Origin: Bradyrhizobium arachidis
GTDB taxonomy: Bacteria; Pseudomonadota; Alphaproteobacteria; Rhizobiales; Xanthobacteraceae
Reading direction: 5' to 3'
Assembly: GCF_024758505.1 (NCBI RefSeq)
Contig: NZ_CP077970.1
Coordinates: 6,386,001-6,450,000 of the forward strand
Length of the DNA stretch: 64,000 nucleotides
Each line of letters starts with the position of its first letter. The first letter of the stretch is position 1. Below the pieces are notes generated by a model. That model was not told the origin of the DNA, searched no databases, and saw only the letters and a list, made by a program, of their open reading frames with translations. The translations under genes and the position numbers were made by a program. Shown in pieces: positions 26,406-35,082 of the stretch.

Positions 26406-27377
26406 CTATTCGATCAGCTCGTCGGCCCGAGCGAGCAACGACGGCGGCACGGTGAGGCCGAGCGCTTTGGCAGTCTTCATGTTGATCACGAGCTCGAATT
26501 TGGTCGGCTGCTCTACCGGCAGATCGGAAGGCTTGGTGCCTTTGAGAATCTTATCGACGTAGCCGACTGCACGGCGGAACAGATCGAATAGGTCCGGGCC
26601 GTAGACGATCAATCCGCCTTCATTGGCGGATTGCCGGAAAAGATAAGTCGCGGGCAGATGGTGCTTCGCCGCGAGTGCGACAACTCGCGGAGCCTGCTGA
26701 AAGGTCAAAGGATCGCCAATATCAACTATGGCGTCGGCGTGCTGGGCGGCGGCAGAGGCAAAGGCAGCGTCGAGTTCCTCGGCCGTGCGCGCCTCAACTA
26801 TCGGCAGAGCCACGCCTAGCTTCAGGGCTGTGCGGGGTATCTCCTCGGCCAATTCCAGCCTGTGGATCGGGTTGTCCGGATTGACTAAGAGCGCAATTTT
26901 CGAGGCGCCAGGAACGAGTTCTCGGAGGATTTCTATACGTTTCCCGATGAAGCCCCCAGGTGCGATGGCCGCAAAACCGGTTATGTTGCCACCTGGACGC
27001 GATAGGCTTTGCACGAGGCCAATCCCCACGGGATCGGCCACAGCCACGAATAGGATCGGAATACTGGCAGTTGCCGATTTCAAGGCTAAGGCTGCCTGCG
27101 GGCTGCTGCAAACGATCAGATCGGGCTTGAGGGCGACGAGTTCGGCCGCGAGAGCCGGTAGGCGCTCCGCATGGCCTTCGAAATATCGATTGTCGATGAT
27201 CAGGTTTTTGCCCTCGATCCAGCCGTGATCACGCAGGCCCTCCTGCAACACTTTGGTGATTGCCAGGTTTTGGGAGTTGCCAAGGGCGCCGACCCGGCGA
27301 GGCATCCCCTCCGCCTGCGAACGCCGTCGCGAAATGAGCAGGGCCGCAATAGCGACTATGAACTCCCGCCGCTTCAT
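26406..27377 (-). CDS. Orphan ABC-type substrate-binding protein (TrpX/PF04392-like)
   Basis: A 323-residue exported binding protein. The leader MKRREFIVAIAALLISRRR is Tat-like. The mature part has the two-lobe pattern of the uncharacterised ABC binding-protein family: GWIEGKNLIIDNRYFEGHAERLPALAAELVALKPDLIVCSS, ATASIPILFVAVADPVGIGLV, RPGGNITGF and LFDLFRRAVGYVDKILKGTKPSDLPVEQPTKFELVINMKTAKALGLTVPPSLLARADE. No permease or ATPase gene is nearby, so its partners are elsewhere or absent. Degenerate repeats flank the segment. Rhizobial genomes carry many such orphans; ligands are not known. Confidence 0.88.
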   Translation of the reverse strand: MKRREFIVAIAALLISRRRSQAEGMPRRVGALGNSQNLAITKVLQEGLRDHGWIEGKNLIIDNRYFEGHAERLPALAAELVALKPDLIVCSSPQAALALKSATASIPILFVAVADPVGIGLVQSLSRPGGNITGFAAIAPGGFIGKRIEILRELVPGASKIALLVNPDNPIHRLELAEEIPRTALKLGVALPIVEARTAEELDAAFASAAAQHADAIVDIGDPLTFQQAPRVVALAAKHHLPATYLFRQSANEGGLIVYGPDLFDLFRRAVGYVDKILKGTKPSDLPVEQPTKFELVINMKTAKALGLTVPPSLLARADELIE

Positions 27378-27493
27378 TCGGTGCTCTCATCACAGCTTGA
27401 GGCGACGGGGTGCAGACTATCAGGTCTCAATGGTCGTCGCACTCAGCGCGCGAATGCTGCGTCGCAAAGCTGCGCGATGGCCCATGCCCGCTT

Positions 27494-27591
27494 GGGGTCA
27501 AGGTGCGAAGAACTCGGCCTGAGCAAGACTAGTCCGCTGCCACCCACGAAGCGGACCTTAATGAGACGGTTCGCCACTTCGCTGATGGGCC
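27494..27591 (+). repeat. Degenerate direct repeat, copy B
   Basis: Second copy of the repeat at 24204-24299, same orientation, upstream of the first orphan binding-protein gene. Weaker related stretches appear at about 26257-26280 and 28386-28495, both sharing a GCTT-GGGTCA-like core. Confidence 0.65.
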
Positions 27592-27654
27592 ATTACCGGA
27601 AATGGCTGTGCGCCATCCATCGCCTCGTTCGCGACGATGAGCGGGTTATCACCG

Positions 27655-28323
27655 CTACCGGACGGGATCAGCCTCTCTGTGACGCGCTCGTTCGATCAAC
27701 GCCTCGACTTGCGGCAATATTCGCGTAACGGTCGCTTTGATTCCCGCCGGATTTGGATGGATGCCGTCCATCGTGAGCTGGTCATCGTCCACAAACGCAT
27801 CGTCGAATGCTGGCTCAAAAAGCACATTGTACTCGCTGGCAAGACCAGAGAACATCGCGGCAAAAGCCTTCCTCTGTACGTCATCAAGGATGGAAGGATG
27901 GGTGTGGGGCCGCGCTCCGCAAAGAAGCACGGGAATATGCCGGGATCTCAGTTTTTGTAGAATTGCCGCGAGCGCGGTGCGAGTGACATCTGGCTCGTAT
28001 CCCCTGCGCATGTCATTCCCACCGAGTTCTAAAATTACCGCGTCAGTATCGTCGGTGATCGATCGGTCCAATCTAGCAAGGCCCTTTGCAGCCGTGTCGC
28101 CACCCACGCCAGCATTGATTACAGCAACCAATTGACCTTTGGCTCTCAATGCAAATTCAAGCTGGTCCGTGAAACGATAGCCAGCAGGGATAGCGCTCCC
28201 GGCAGTGAGAGAATCTCCGAGCACGACGATCTTGATTACCCTATCATCGGCACGAACACCTAGAAACGGCAACCACGAGGACACAACCGCCCCGGCCAAC
28301 GTGATGAACTCGCGTCGTCTCAT
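27655..28323 (-). CDS. Exported SGNH/GDSL esterase (TesA-like)
   Basis: A 222-residue hydrolase of the SGNH family. The leader MRRREFITLAGAVVSSWLPFLGVRA is Tat-like. All four blocks are present: VVLGDSLTAG with nucleophile Ser38, AGVGGDTAAKG, ELGGNDMRRG with Asn103, and MDGIHPNPAG with Asp186 and His189. Proteins of this type act as arylesterase or lysophospholipase/thioesterase in the periplasm. It sits between two orphan binding-protein genes and shares their RREFI leader. The substrate is not known. Confidence 0.9.
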   Translation of the reverse strand: MRRREFITLAGAVVSSWLPFLGVRADDRVIKIVVLGDSLTAGSAIPAGYRFTDQLEFALRAKGQLVAVINAGVGGDTAAKGLARLDRSITDDTDAVILELGGNDMRRGYEPDVTRTALAAILQKLRSRHIPVLLCGARPHTHPSILDDVQRKAFAAMFSGLASEYNVLFEPAFDDAFVDDDQLTMDGIHPNPAGIKATVTRILPQVEALIERARHREADPVR

Positions 28324-28528
28324 TGCCAGCCTCTCGTCCAGACCACGAATTTTATCCCACAGCTAGGTGTGCCGAAAGGAGGTTAATGTCGCATTTGGGT
28401 CAATCGCGTCGGTTTGGCCGCGCGGCAACGACTTCCGCCCCACCCTGATAAGCGGACGTCTTCAGCCCTCGGTCGGAAGGTCTCAAGTGGGCCATCTGCG
28501 GAACATGCGCTGCAGCAGGGATGAAGCG

Positions 28529-29551
28529 CTATTCGATCACCTCGTCGGCGACAGTCAACAAGCTCACCGGAAATTCCAGCCCAAGCGATTTTGCCGTTGT
28601 TCGATTGAGCACCAGCTCGAATTTGGTTTGCAGGTAAAACGGGATGTCAGCCGGTTTTGCGCCTTTCATGACTTGATCTGTCATATCGGCAAGACGACGC
28701 ATGGCGTCCCCAAGGTCACTGCCGTAGCTCAGCAGACCGCCGACATCGACGAATTCGCGATGAGGGTAGACTGCAGGCAGACGGTGTTTGGCGGCGAGAT
28801 CAGCGATGAGTTGGCGGTTTGTAAGGTGCTCGCCGTGATGCGAAACCATGAGACCGTCAACGCGCTCTGCTTCCATTTCATAGAACACCCGCTCATACGC
28901 TGGTCGGTCGAGCCTCTCGCCGAGCAATGCAGCGGCAATCCGAATATCAACCCGGCCTGCGGCTTCCCGGAGTGGTGCGAGACCCTTTTCCCAAAACATC
29001 ATCGCAGATGCAGGAAGGAGCAGCCGCACATTGCGTAGGTTTCGCGCTATCTCGCTAAGGAATTGCAGACGCTTGTCGTATACTCCCAATCCCGCATCAA
29101 CACTCACTCCAGTGACATTTCCCTCCGGTCTGGCCAGGTTCGTCACAAGTCCGCCGGCGACCGGATCACCGCCGGCAAATAGTATTGGAATTGACGTGGT
29201 CAGGAGCTTCAACTGGCGTGCAAGCGGGCCGCCAAGCGAGATGATCAAATCAGGATGACTGGCAACGATTGTGCGAGCCAAGTCTCCAAAGTGTTCGGAC
29301 TGACCGAGCGCAGAATACCGGTCCACGAGCAGGTTTTGCCCTTCGACATAGCCGAGCCTCTTCAACCCCCCAAAATAGGCCTTGAACGACAGGCGACCGT
29401 TGATCGTCATTCCCTCGGGCTTTTCTGCGGCATGGACAATCGCGATGCGCTTTATGCCCCGCGACCGAGCATCGGTCTGAGCGTAAACAGGCTCTGCGAA
29501 GCTCAGGGCCGCGGTGATCGCCGTACCCGCTATGAACTCCCGCCGTCGCAT
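28529..29551 (-). CDS. Second orphan ABC-type substrate-binding protein (PF04392-like)
   Basis: A 340-residue exported binding protein homologous in plan to the one at 26406-27377. It starts MRRREFIAGTAITAALSFAEPVYAQ, a Tat-like leader with cleavage after AQ. Family segments are GLKRLGYVEGQNLLVDRYSALG, ASHPDLIISLGG, TSIPILFAGGDPVAGGLV and RPEGNVTGVS. The C-terminus ends SLLTVADEVIE, close to the SLLARADELIE of the other copy. An upstream in-frame start at 29584 would add 11 residues before the leader and is unlikely. No transporter membrane component is adjacent. Confidence 0.87.
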   Translation of the reverse strand: MRRREFIAGTAITAALSFAEPVYAQTDARSRGIKRIAIVHAAEKPEGMTINGRLSFKAYFGGLKRLGYVEGQNLLVDRYSALGQSEHFGDLARTIVASHPDLIISLGGPLARQLKLLTTSIPILFAGGDPVAGGLVTNLARPEGNVTGVSVDAGLGVYDKRLQFLSEIARNLRNVRLLLPASAMMFWEKGLAPLREAAGRVDIRIAAALLGERLDRPAYERVFYEMEAERVDGLMVSHHGEHLTNRQLIADLAAKHRLPAVYPHREFVDVGGLLSYGSDLGDAMRRLADMTDQVMKGAKPADIPFYLQTKFELVLNRTTAKSLGLEFPVSLLTVADEVIE

Positions 29552-29841
29552 GTGCCCTCCAAGCATCACGCCGGGCGCGAACAATCTAGCACTTTGGCAT
29601 GAGACGCGTACGTGCCCACCAAACTGGCAGCAGCTCAGGTCTTAGTATCAGCCACCTGCCTTAGCCAGTGACCATACGAGCCCAACGCCGAGATAGGGCA
29701 GAGTTGTTGTCGCTCGCGAAGTCTGAACCAAGATCAAGTCGATGAAGACAAAACTTTATCGAGATCGCATTGGGGTTCGCTCCCCAAACGTCGCTCGATA
29801 CATGCCTCTTGGATATTTCACATCATGACGGAGGTAGCACC

Positions 29842-30141
29842 ATGCCGATCGTGCAATTCACTCGTTTCAAAACCGACAAGCCCGAGGAAATGACCCAGGT
29901 TGTCAGGCGGGCAAAGAAAATCTTCGAAAAACACGGCGCCGAATTTCTTCGGCTGTCCCGCTTCCACACTGGTCATTGGGCAGGAGAGTTGCTGGTTGCG
30001 ACGCGCTACGCCAATTGGGAAGTCTACGGCAAAGTGCAGGAGGCCGTGGCAAACGACCCCGAGTTCGCGCAGGTGATGGCCGATGGACTGAAGATCGCAC
30101 AACTACAGGGCCGGAACATCGCCGTTGGCATCGATCTCTAG
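29842..30141 (+). CDS. Small protein, dimeric alpha/beta-barrel type, function unknown
   Basis: A 99-residue protein starting MPIVQFTRFKTDKPEEMTQVVRRAKKIF. The ATG has a GGAGG site 7 nt upstream, which rules out the longer start at 29770. The strand-helix-strand pattern and length fit a ferredoxin-like alpha/beta-barrel (the fold of antibiotic-biosynthesis monooxygenases and NIPSNAP-like proteins), but no catalytic residue is evident. It has its own terminator. Confidence 0.75.
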   Translation: MPIVQFTRFKTDKPEEMTQVVRRAKKIFEKHGAEFLRLSRFHTGHWAGELLVATRYANWEVYGKVQEAVANDPEFAQVMADGLKIAQLQGRNIAVGIDL

Positions 30142-30175
30142 ATCGGGGCGTCGCGCAGCGAACCACGTCAAGCGC

Positions 30176-30208
30176 AAAGGCCGCCGGACACATGCCGGCG
30201 GCCTTTTT
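30176..30208 (+). terminator. Rho-independent terminator
   Basis: A 12-bp stem (AAAGGCCGCCGG / CCGGCGGCCTTT), a 7-nt loop and T5, 35 bp after the small protein gene. Confidence 0.9.
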
Positions 30209-30276
30209 CAATTTGATTGTCCGCATCCAGCGCCCACACGTTTGCATAGGCCACAAGCGTACATTGTGACGATCGC

Positions 30277-30516
30277 TTATTGTACGGCCATTCCGGCCAT
30301 TTGCAGGCCGTCGTAGATGCGCTCGCGCAAAGCCAGGTAGGCCGGGTGTTGCGAGTAAGCCATGCCGCGCCATCCCGCGACGGTCTTGAGGCGCGCGTCG
30401 GGCAGTGAGAGATAACGCGCCAGTTGCTCCCGCGCTCCGGCGGGCCAATCGAGGTCGAAGTGGAGTACAGGTTTGCGAGCGGGCGGCGATAACCGCCGGA
30501 CACCGGCGCTGGCCAT
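30277..30516 (-). CDS. Small unknown protein (79 residues), possibly a remnant
   Basis: Starting from the ATG at 30516 the product contains PVLHFDLDWPAGAREQLARYL and TVAGWRGMAYSQHPAYLALRERIYDG. This looks like normal protein sequence with a tryptophan- and tyrosine-rich C-terminal half, unlike the Arg-rich reading of the same frame further upstream. It lies 11 bp after the amidohydrolase stop in the same orientation. No clear ribosome-binding site is visible, so it could be coupled to the upstream gene or be the 3' fragment of a lost gene. No family recognised. Confidence 0.4.
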   Translation of the reverse strand: MASAGVRRLSPPARKPVLHFDLDWPAGAREQLARYLSLPDARLKTVAGWRGMAYSQHPAYLALRERIYDGLQMAGMAVQ

Positions 30517-30527
30517 ACGCGGAGTAG

Positions 30528-31892
30528 CTACGGTCGAAGGGTATTCTTGTATACCCGTCCATCCTTCATGATAACCTTGAAGTTCTTGGCGGGGTCGGCG
30601 ATCAGGTTGATATTGTCCAGTGGATTGCCGTCGACCAGCAGCAGATCGGCAAGCGCACCCTGTTCCACGACGCCGAGTTTGCCAGGATACGGACTGCGTT
30701 TGCCGGACAATGCCAACAATTCGGCGTTGGTTCCGGTCGCCATGACGAGCGCTTCGGCTGGACTGTACCAGCGGACAAGCGAGGCAAGAATTGCACCCTG
30801 TTGCTGTGCCAGCGCCTGAGAGAAGAGAACGTCTGTGCCCCATGCCGTCTTTATTTTGTACTTCTTCGCCAGCTCGTAGCTCCGGGCGATGCCAGGCCAG
30901 ACTTCGTCGGCCTTGGCCCGTTGGACTGAGCCTACCGGGAAGCCTTGTCTCAACCCCTCGGGGAGAGGCTGCGTACTCAACCAGACGCCTTTCTCGGCAA
31001 TCAGCTTGGCGGAGGCCTCGTCCATCAGGAAGCCATGCTCGATACATTTCACTCCGGCGGCGATGGCCCGTTGGATCGCCGCTGGCGTGAACGCATGCAC
31101 TGTGACGTAGGTACCCCAATTCTCCGCTGCCTCGACGGCCGCACGCAGTTCGGGCTCGGTAAACGTTGATACATCAATCGGACTGAAGGGCGAGGACACA
31201 CCGCCGCCGGCGGTGAGCTTTATCTGAGACGCTCCCTGCATAAGCTGCTCGCGGACGCGTACGCGGACCTCGTCAGGGCTGTCGGCGACCATGCTACCGC
31301 CAATTTGCTCCATGCGGCTGAGCATACCGCCGATCGTTCGCGGCAGTTCAGACAATTGTCGGAAATCACCGTGCCCGCTCGTGACTGTTATGACAGCTCC
31401 TGAGGGATAGATGCGCGGTCCCGCAATCAGCCCTTCGTCAATGGCTTGCTTCAATCCGAATACAGGCCCCCCAACGTCGCGCACTGTGGTAAAGCCGCGC
31501 AATAGGGTATCAGTGGCCTCGGCGCCCGCTGCTATATTGTTGTAGCCCACATCACCAGTAATCGACTGAGCAGGATTGGGCCGGATCAGCATCGCATGCC
31601 AGTGCGCGTCGATCAGGCCGGGCATCAGCGTTTGACCGTTCCCTGCGATTGCGGTCACGCCTGGCTCTGCGGCGATCGGCTCCGTCGAGATGCGCTCGAT
31701 GATATTGCCCTTGATCAGCACATTGGACGGTGCGGAGAGTGACGCGCTTTTGCCATCGAAAATGCGCACATTCTGGAACAACGTCGCGTTGGTGTTCACT
31801 GACGGATTGCTTTGCGCGCAAGTAGCCGACGCAAGCCCGACGACCACAAGCTGGAGCGCGGCAACGAAAATCGTTCGCGACATCGAGTTCAT
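30528..31892 (-). CDS. Exported metal-dependent amidohydrolase
   Basis: A 454-residue protein with a signal peptide (MNSMSRTIFVAALQLVVVGLASATCAQ) and an amidohydrolase TIM barrel. Typical segments are TLMPGLIDAHWHAML (the HXH metal site, here with Trp between the histidines), FTTVRDVGG, KLTAGGGVSSP and TVHAFTPAAIQRAI (metal His), CIEHGFLMDEASA (second His), KTAWGTDVLFS (catalytic Asp) and GVVEQGALADLLLVDGNPLDNI. It resembles imidazolonepropionase-like peptidase/prolidase-type enzymes. Periplasmic hydrolysis of an amide or dipeptide is the best guess. Confidence 0.88.
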   Translation of the reverse strand: MNSMSRTIFVAALQLVVVGLASATCAQSNPSVNTNATLFQNVRIFDGKSASLSAPSNVLIKGNIIERISTEPIAAEPGVTAIAGNGQTLMPGLIDAHWHAMLIRPNPAQSITGDVGYNNIAAGAEATDTLLRGFTTVRDVGGPVFGLKQAIDEGLIAGPRIYPSGAVITVTSGHGDFRQLSELPRTIGGMLSRMEQIGGSMVADSPDEVRVRVREQLMQGASQIKLTAGGGVSSPFSPIDVSTFTEPELRAAVEAAENWGTYVTVHAFTPAAIQRAIAAGVKCIEHGFLMDEASAKLIAEKGVWLSTQPLPEGLRQGFPVGSVQRAKADEVWPGIARSYELAKKYKIKTAWGTDVLFSQALAQQQGAILASLVRWYSPAEALVMATGTNAELLALSGKRSPYPGKLGVVEQGALADLLLVDGNPLDNINLIADPAKNFKVIMKDGRVYKNTLRP

Positions 31893-32104
31893 TCTGCCCC
31901 CCTTTCAGACGTTGTGGAGCATTTACGACCTCTCGGTGAGTATACCGGCTACCCAGGACGGCTTCAATGAACGCAGAGCCTGTGCGGCTGATGTCTGAAA
32001 ATGGGTCAGATGGCGAAATGCCTGACCGCCAGCGCGAGTCTGCTTCATACTCATAGGCGGGCATCCCACATCTGTGAGCTCGAGCCCAAAGGAGAGTGAC
32101 GGCC

Positions 32105-33322
32105 CTACCCCGCCATCACGCCGCCGCGCTTGATCAGCTCCTTGCCGACGGCGGCGAGGTGCACCTGGTCGGGCCCGTCGCCGATGCGGATGAAGCGGGC
32201 GTAGACATAGGCCCGCGCCAGGAACGTGTCCTGTGACACGCCGGCGGCACCGTGGATCTGGATGGCGCGGTCGATCACCCGCGCGGCCATGCTGGGCACC
32301 ACGATCTTGGCCGCCGCGATCAAATCGCGCGCCGCCTTGTTGCCCTCGCGGTCCATCTTGTCGGCGGCCTGCAGCGTGAGGAGCCGCGCCTGCGTGATCT
32401 CGCAGAAGGAATTTGCGATGTCCTCCCGCACCGAGCCCTGCTCGGCGAGCGGCTTGCCGAAGGCGACACGCGAGGTCGCGCGCTGGCACATCAACTCCAG
32501 CGCGCGCTGGGCGCAGCCGATCAGCCGCATGCAGTGATGGATACGGCCCGGCCCCAATCGGCCTTGCGCGATCTCGAAACCACGGCCTTCGCCGAGCAGC
32601 ATGTTGGCGGCTGATACGCGGACGTTGTCGTAGACGATCTCGGGATGGCCGACCGGGGCGTCGTCATAGCCGTAGGTCAGCATGTCGCGCACGATGCGCA
32701 CACCTGGCGTCGCCTTCGGCACCAGGATCATCGACTGCTGGCGATGGCGGTCGGGATGGTCGGGTGCGGTCTTGCCCATCACGATCAGGATCTCGCAATC
32801 CTCGTTCATGGCGCCGGAGGTGAACCACTTTCGGCCATTGATGACGTAGCTGTCGCCGTCGCGCTTGATCTCGCACTGGATGTTGGTGGCATCGCTGGAG
32901 GCGACCTGCGGCTCCGTCATGGAGAAGCCCGAGCGGATGCGGCCCTCAAGCAGCGGCTGCAGCCAGCGTTCCTGCTGCTCCTTCGTGCCGTAATTAGCGA
33001 GCACCTCCATGTTGCCGACGTCGGGCGCCGAGCAGTTGAAAACCTCGGGCGCCCAGAGGATGCGGCCCATGATCTCCTTCACCGGCGCATAGTCGAGATT
33101 GCTCAGCCCCGGACCGTGCTCGCCGGACAAAAACAGGTTCCAGAGCCCCTGCTCGCGCGCGAGCCGTTTCAGGTCCTGCAGCACCGGCGGCGTCTTGTAG
33201 CGCGCAGCCTCCGGCTTCACCTGCTCGTAATAGAGCTCCTCGACCGGCTCGACATGCTGCCGCATGAACTGGCGAACGCGCTCCTGCAGCTCAAGCGAAC
33301 GGTCGGAATGGCTGAAGTCCAT
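32105..33322 (-). CDS. Acyl-CoA dehydrogenase
   Basis: A 405-residue FAD-dependent acyl-CoA dehydrogenase. Family landmarks are [20 protein letters not shown] (FAD and substrate loop), the [22 protein letters not shown] strand region, [39 protein letters not shown] and the C-terminal [37 protein letters not shown]. It is in the longer ACAD10/11-like or medium-chain subgroup. It lies downstream of a Leu/Ile/Val-type binding protein gene (36-bp gap), suggesting uptake and oxidation of a related acid. Electron-transfer partners are not in the window. Confidence 0.92.
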   Translation of the reverse strand: MDFSHSDRSLELQERVRQFMRQHVEPVEELYYEQVKPEAARYKTPPVLQDLKRLAREQGLWNLFLSGEHGPGLSNLDYAPVKEIMGRILWAPEVFNCSAPDVGNMEVLANYGTKEQQERWLQPLLEGRIRSGFSMTEPQVASSDATNIQCEIKRDGDSYVINGRKWFTSGAMNEDCEILIVMGKTAPDHPDRHRQQSMILVPKATPGVRIVRDMLTYGYDDAPVGHPEIVYDNVRVSAANMLLGEGRGFEIAQGRLGPGRIHHCMRLIGCAQRALELMCQRATSRVAFGKPLAEQGSVREDIANSFCEITQARLLTLQAADKMDREGNKAARDLIAAAKIVVPSMAARVIDRAIQIHGAAGVSQDTFLARAYVYARFIRIGDGPDQVHLAAVGKELIKRGGVMAG

Positions 33323-33358
33323 GATGCCTCCCGTTCGCTGGAACGAAGCGCGCCCGCC

Positions 33359-34567
33359 TCAGGTGCCGCGCAAAAGCTCAGAGGCGACGACCCAGTCGTT
33401 GCCATCGAATTGCAGCATATAGCCGTCCTTGATCGGGCGGAAATCCTGCGGCGTGGTGTTGAGCGTGATGCCGGGCATCAGCAGCGACAGCGGCACGTTC
33501 TTCAGGTTCGCCGCCTGCGCCATGATGTTCTCGCGCGTCAGATTGTCCTTGCACTGCTTCAGCACGACGACCAGCGCTTCCGCGATCGTATAGCCATAGA
33601 GCCCGGCGACGTTGTTGATGTCGGCGTTCGGCAGGCGCTTCTTCATGAACTCGACATAGGTGGTCATCCCGGCGTCGTCCTTCGGCTCGGCCACGAAGGG
33701 TTTTAGCGCGCCGAGCGACAGCACGCCCTTGCCGGCATCGAGGCCGGCCGGCACCATCACGGTCGCCTTGTTGGCGCAGCCTGAGGAAATGAAGCGCTGT
33801 GGCTGCCAGCCGACCTCATGCGCCTTGCGGACGGCTTGCGCGCAGGCACGCGGGGTCACCGAGTAGATCAGGAAGACGTCGGCCTTGGTGTTGGCAAGCG
33901 TCAGCACCTGCGAGTCGACGGTGGGATCGGCCACCTCGAAGCTCGAGGCCATCGCGATCGCCTTGTCGGCGTCGGCACCGAGCGCGTCCTTCACGCCGCG
34001 TAAGTATTCCTTGCCGGCGTCGTCGTTCTGGTAGAGCACGGCGAAGCGCGCATTGGGATTCTTGGCGCGTGCATAGGCGACGTCGATCGCGGCTTCGCTG
34101 GTGTAGTTCGGCGCCCAGGGCAGCGCCATCGACCAGGGCATGTTGGCGGGGTCGTTCCACTTCGATGCGGAGCTGATCAAAAAGAGCTGCGGCACCTTGT
34201 TGCTGTTGAGGTATTTTGCGATCGCCGAGCTCGGCGCCGTGCCCATGGTCGCGAAGATGAAGGCGACGCCCTCGCCTTCGACCAGGCGCCGCGCGGCCTC
34301 CATGGTCTTGGGCGGCGAGAAGGCGTCGTCCAGCGAGATCAGATTGAGCTTGCGGCCGTTGACGCCGCCCTTCTCGTTGACCTCGTCGAAATAGGCCGCG
34401 ATGACCTTGCCGGTGATGCTGAGCGGAGACGCCGGCCCGCTATAGGGCATGGTGTTGCCGATCTTGATCTCGGTGTCGGTGACGCCGGGACCGTAGGTCT
34501 GTGCGGAGACGGCGGTCGACAGCCACGCAGTCGCGATCGCTGCGGCAAGGGCCTTGACGGCTTTCAT
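33359..34567 (-). CDS. Branched-chain amino acid / aromatic acid-type ABC substrate-binding protein
   Basis: A 402-residue periplasmic type I binding protein. The signal peptide is MKAVKALAAAIATAWLSTAVSAQ. The mature part begins YGPGVTDTEIKIGNTMPYSGPAS and continues GKVIAAYFDEVNEKGGVNGRKLNLISLDDAFSPPKTMEAARRLVE, typical of the LivJ/LivK-like family that also binds aromatic or acyl compounds. The ATG at 34567 has GGGAGGAA 4 nt upstream. No Liv permease or ATPase genes are adjacent, so the transport partners are encoded elsewhere. It is probably co-transcribed with the acyl-CoA dehydrogenase. Confidence 0.9.
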   Translation of the reverse strand: MKAVKALAAAIATAWLSTAVSAQTYGPGVTDTEIKIGNTMPYSGPASPLSITGKVIAAYFDEVNEKGGVNGRKLNLISLDDAFSPPKTMEAARRLVEGEGVAFIFATMGTAPSSAIAKYLNSNKVPQLFLISSASKWNDPANMPWSMALPWAPNYTSEAAIDVAYARAKNPNARFAVLYQNDDAGKEYLRGVKDALGADADKAIAMASSFEVADPTVDSQVLTLANTKADVFLIYSVTPRACAQAVRKAHEVGWQPQRFISSGCANKATVMVPAGLDAGKGVLSLGALKPFVAEPKDDAGMTTYVEFMKKRLPNADINNVAGLYGYTIAEALVVVLKQCKDNLTRENIMAQAANLKNVPLSLLMPGITLNTTPQDFRPIKDGYMLQFDGNDWVVASELLRGT

Positions 34568-34695
34568 CGTTCCTCCCAATGAATTATCGGCTCGCGCGAC
34601 GCGTTCGCGTCGCCGCACGGCGTTTTGTGTCAGCATGTCAGATCAGCGGAGATCGACGGGACCGTCTTGCGTCGAGTTGCTGACGGAATGCCGGC

Positions 34696-34920
34696 TCAGG
34701 CGAGGCTTCGCTTGGTGCCTTCATACGAGCGTCGCAGCAGCGCGAACAGGCTGCCGCCGGTCACCGCACCCAGCAGATAGACGATGATCGTCTGCACCGC
34801 GAGCGGCATGCTGATATTCACCCTGAAGAAGGACATCGTCACCGTCTCGAGATTTTGCATGGCGAAGACGACAATTGCGACGGCGAACACGATGATGATG
34901 GCGAGATAGACCCAACGCAT
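34696..34920 (-). CDS. LapA-like small membrane protein (DUF1049)
   Basis: A 74-residue protein with two membrane helices: MRWVYLAIIIVFAVAIVVFAMQNLETVTMSFF and a second at about 42-62 with LGAVTGGSLFALL, followed by a short basic tail. This is the lipopolysaccharide-assembly LapA-like family. The ATG at 34920 has an AGGGGAG site; the longer in-frame reading is not protein-like. It lies downstream of the HdeD gene (162 bp) on the same strand. Confidence 0.85.
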   Translation of the reverse strand: MRWVYLAIIIVFAVAIVVFAMQNLETVTMSFFRVNISMPLAVQTIIVYLLGAVTGGSLFALLRRSYEGTKRSLA

Positions 34921-35082
34921 GACGATCTCCCCTCGAGCCCTTTTCCGATGGAATCGGAACGGGGCTCTCGATTCTTGTTTTGACGCGTTTTCTTGACGCG
35001 AACCGGTATCCACTTCGCTCGAAAACGCTCTTGCCCGCACGGAGATCCGGCGGGCCGACAGCGATCCGCAGCAGCCCCGCGC

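Noticed and set aside
30528..31119. The minus-strand frame 30277-31119 as one gene
   Set aside because: Upstream of about 30516 it overlaps the amidohydrolase in another frame and is Arg-rich without structure. Only the last 79 codons look real.
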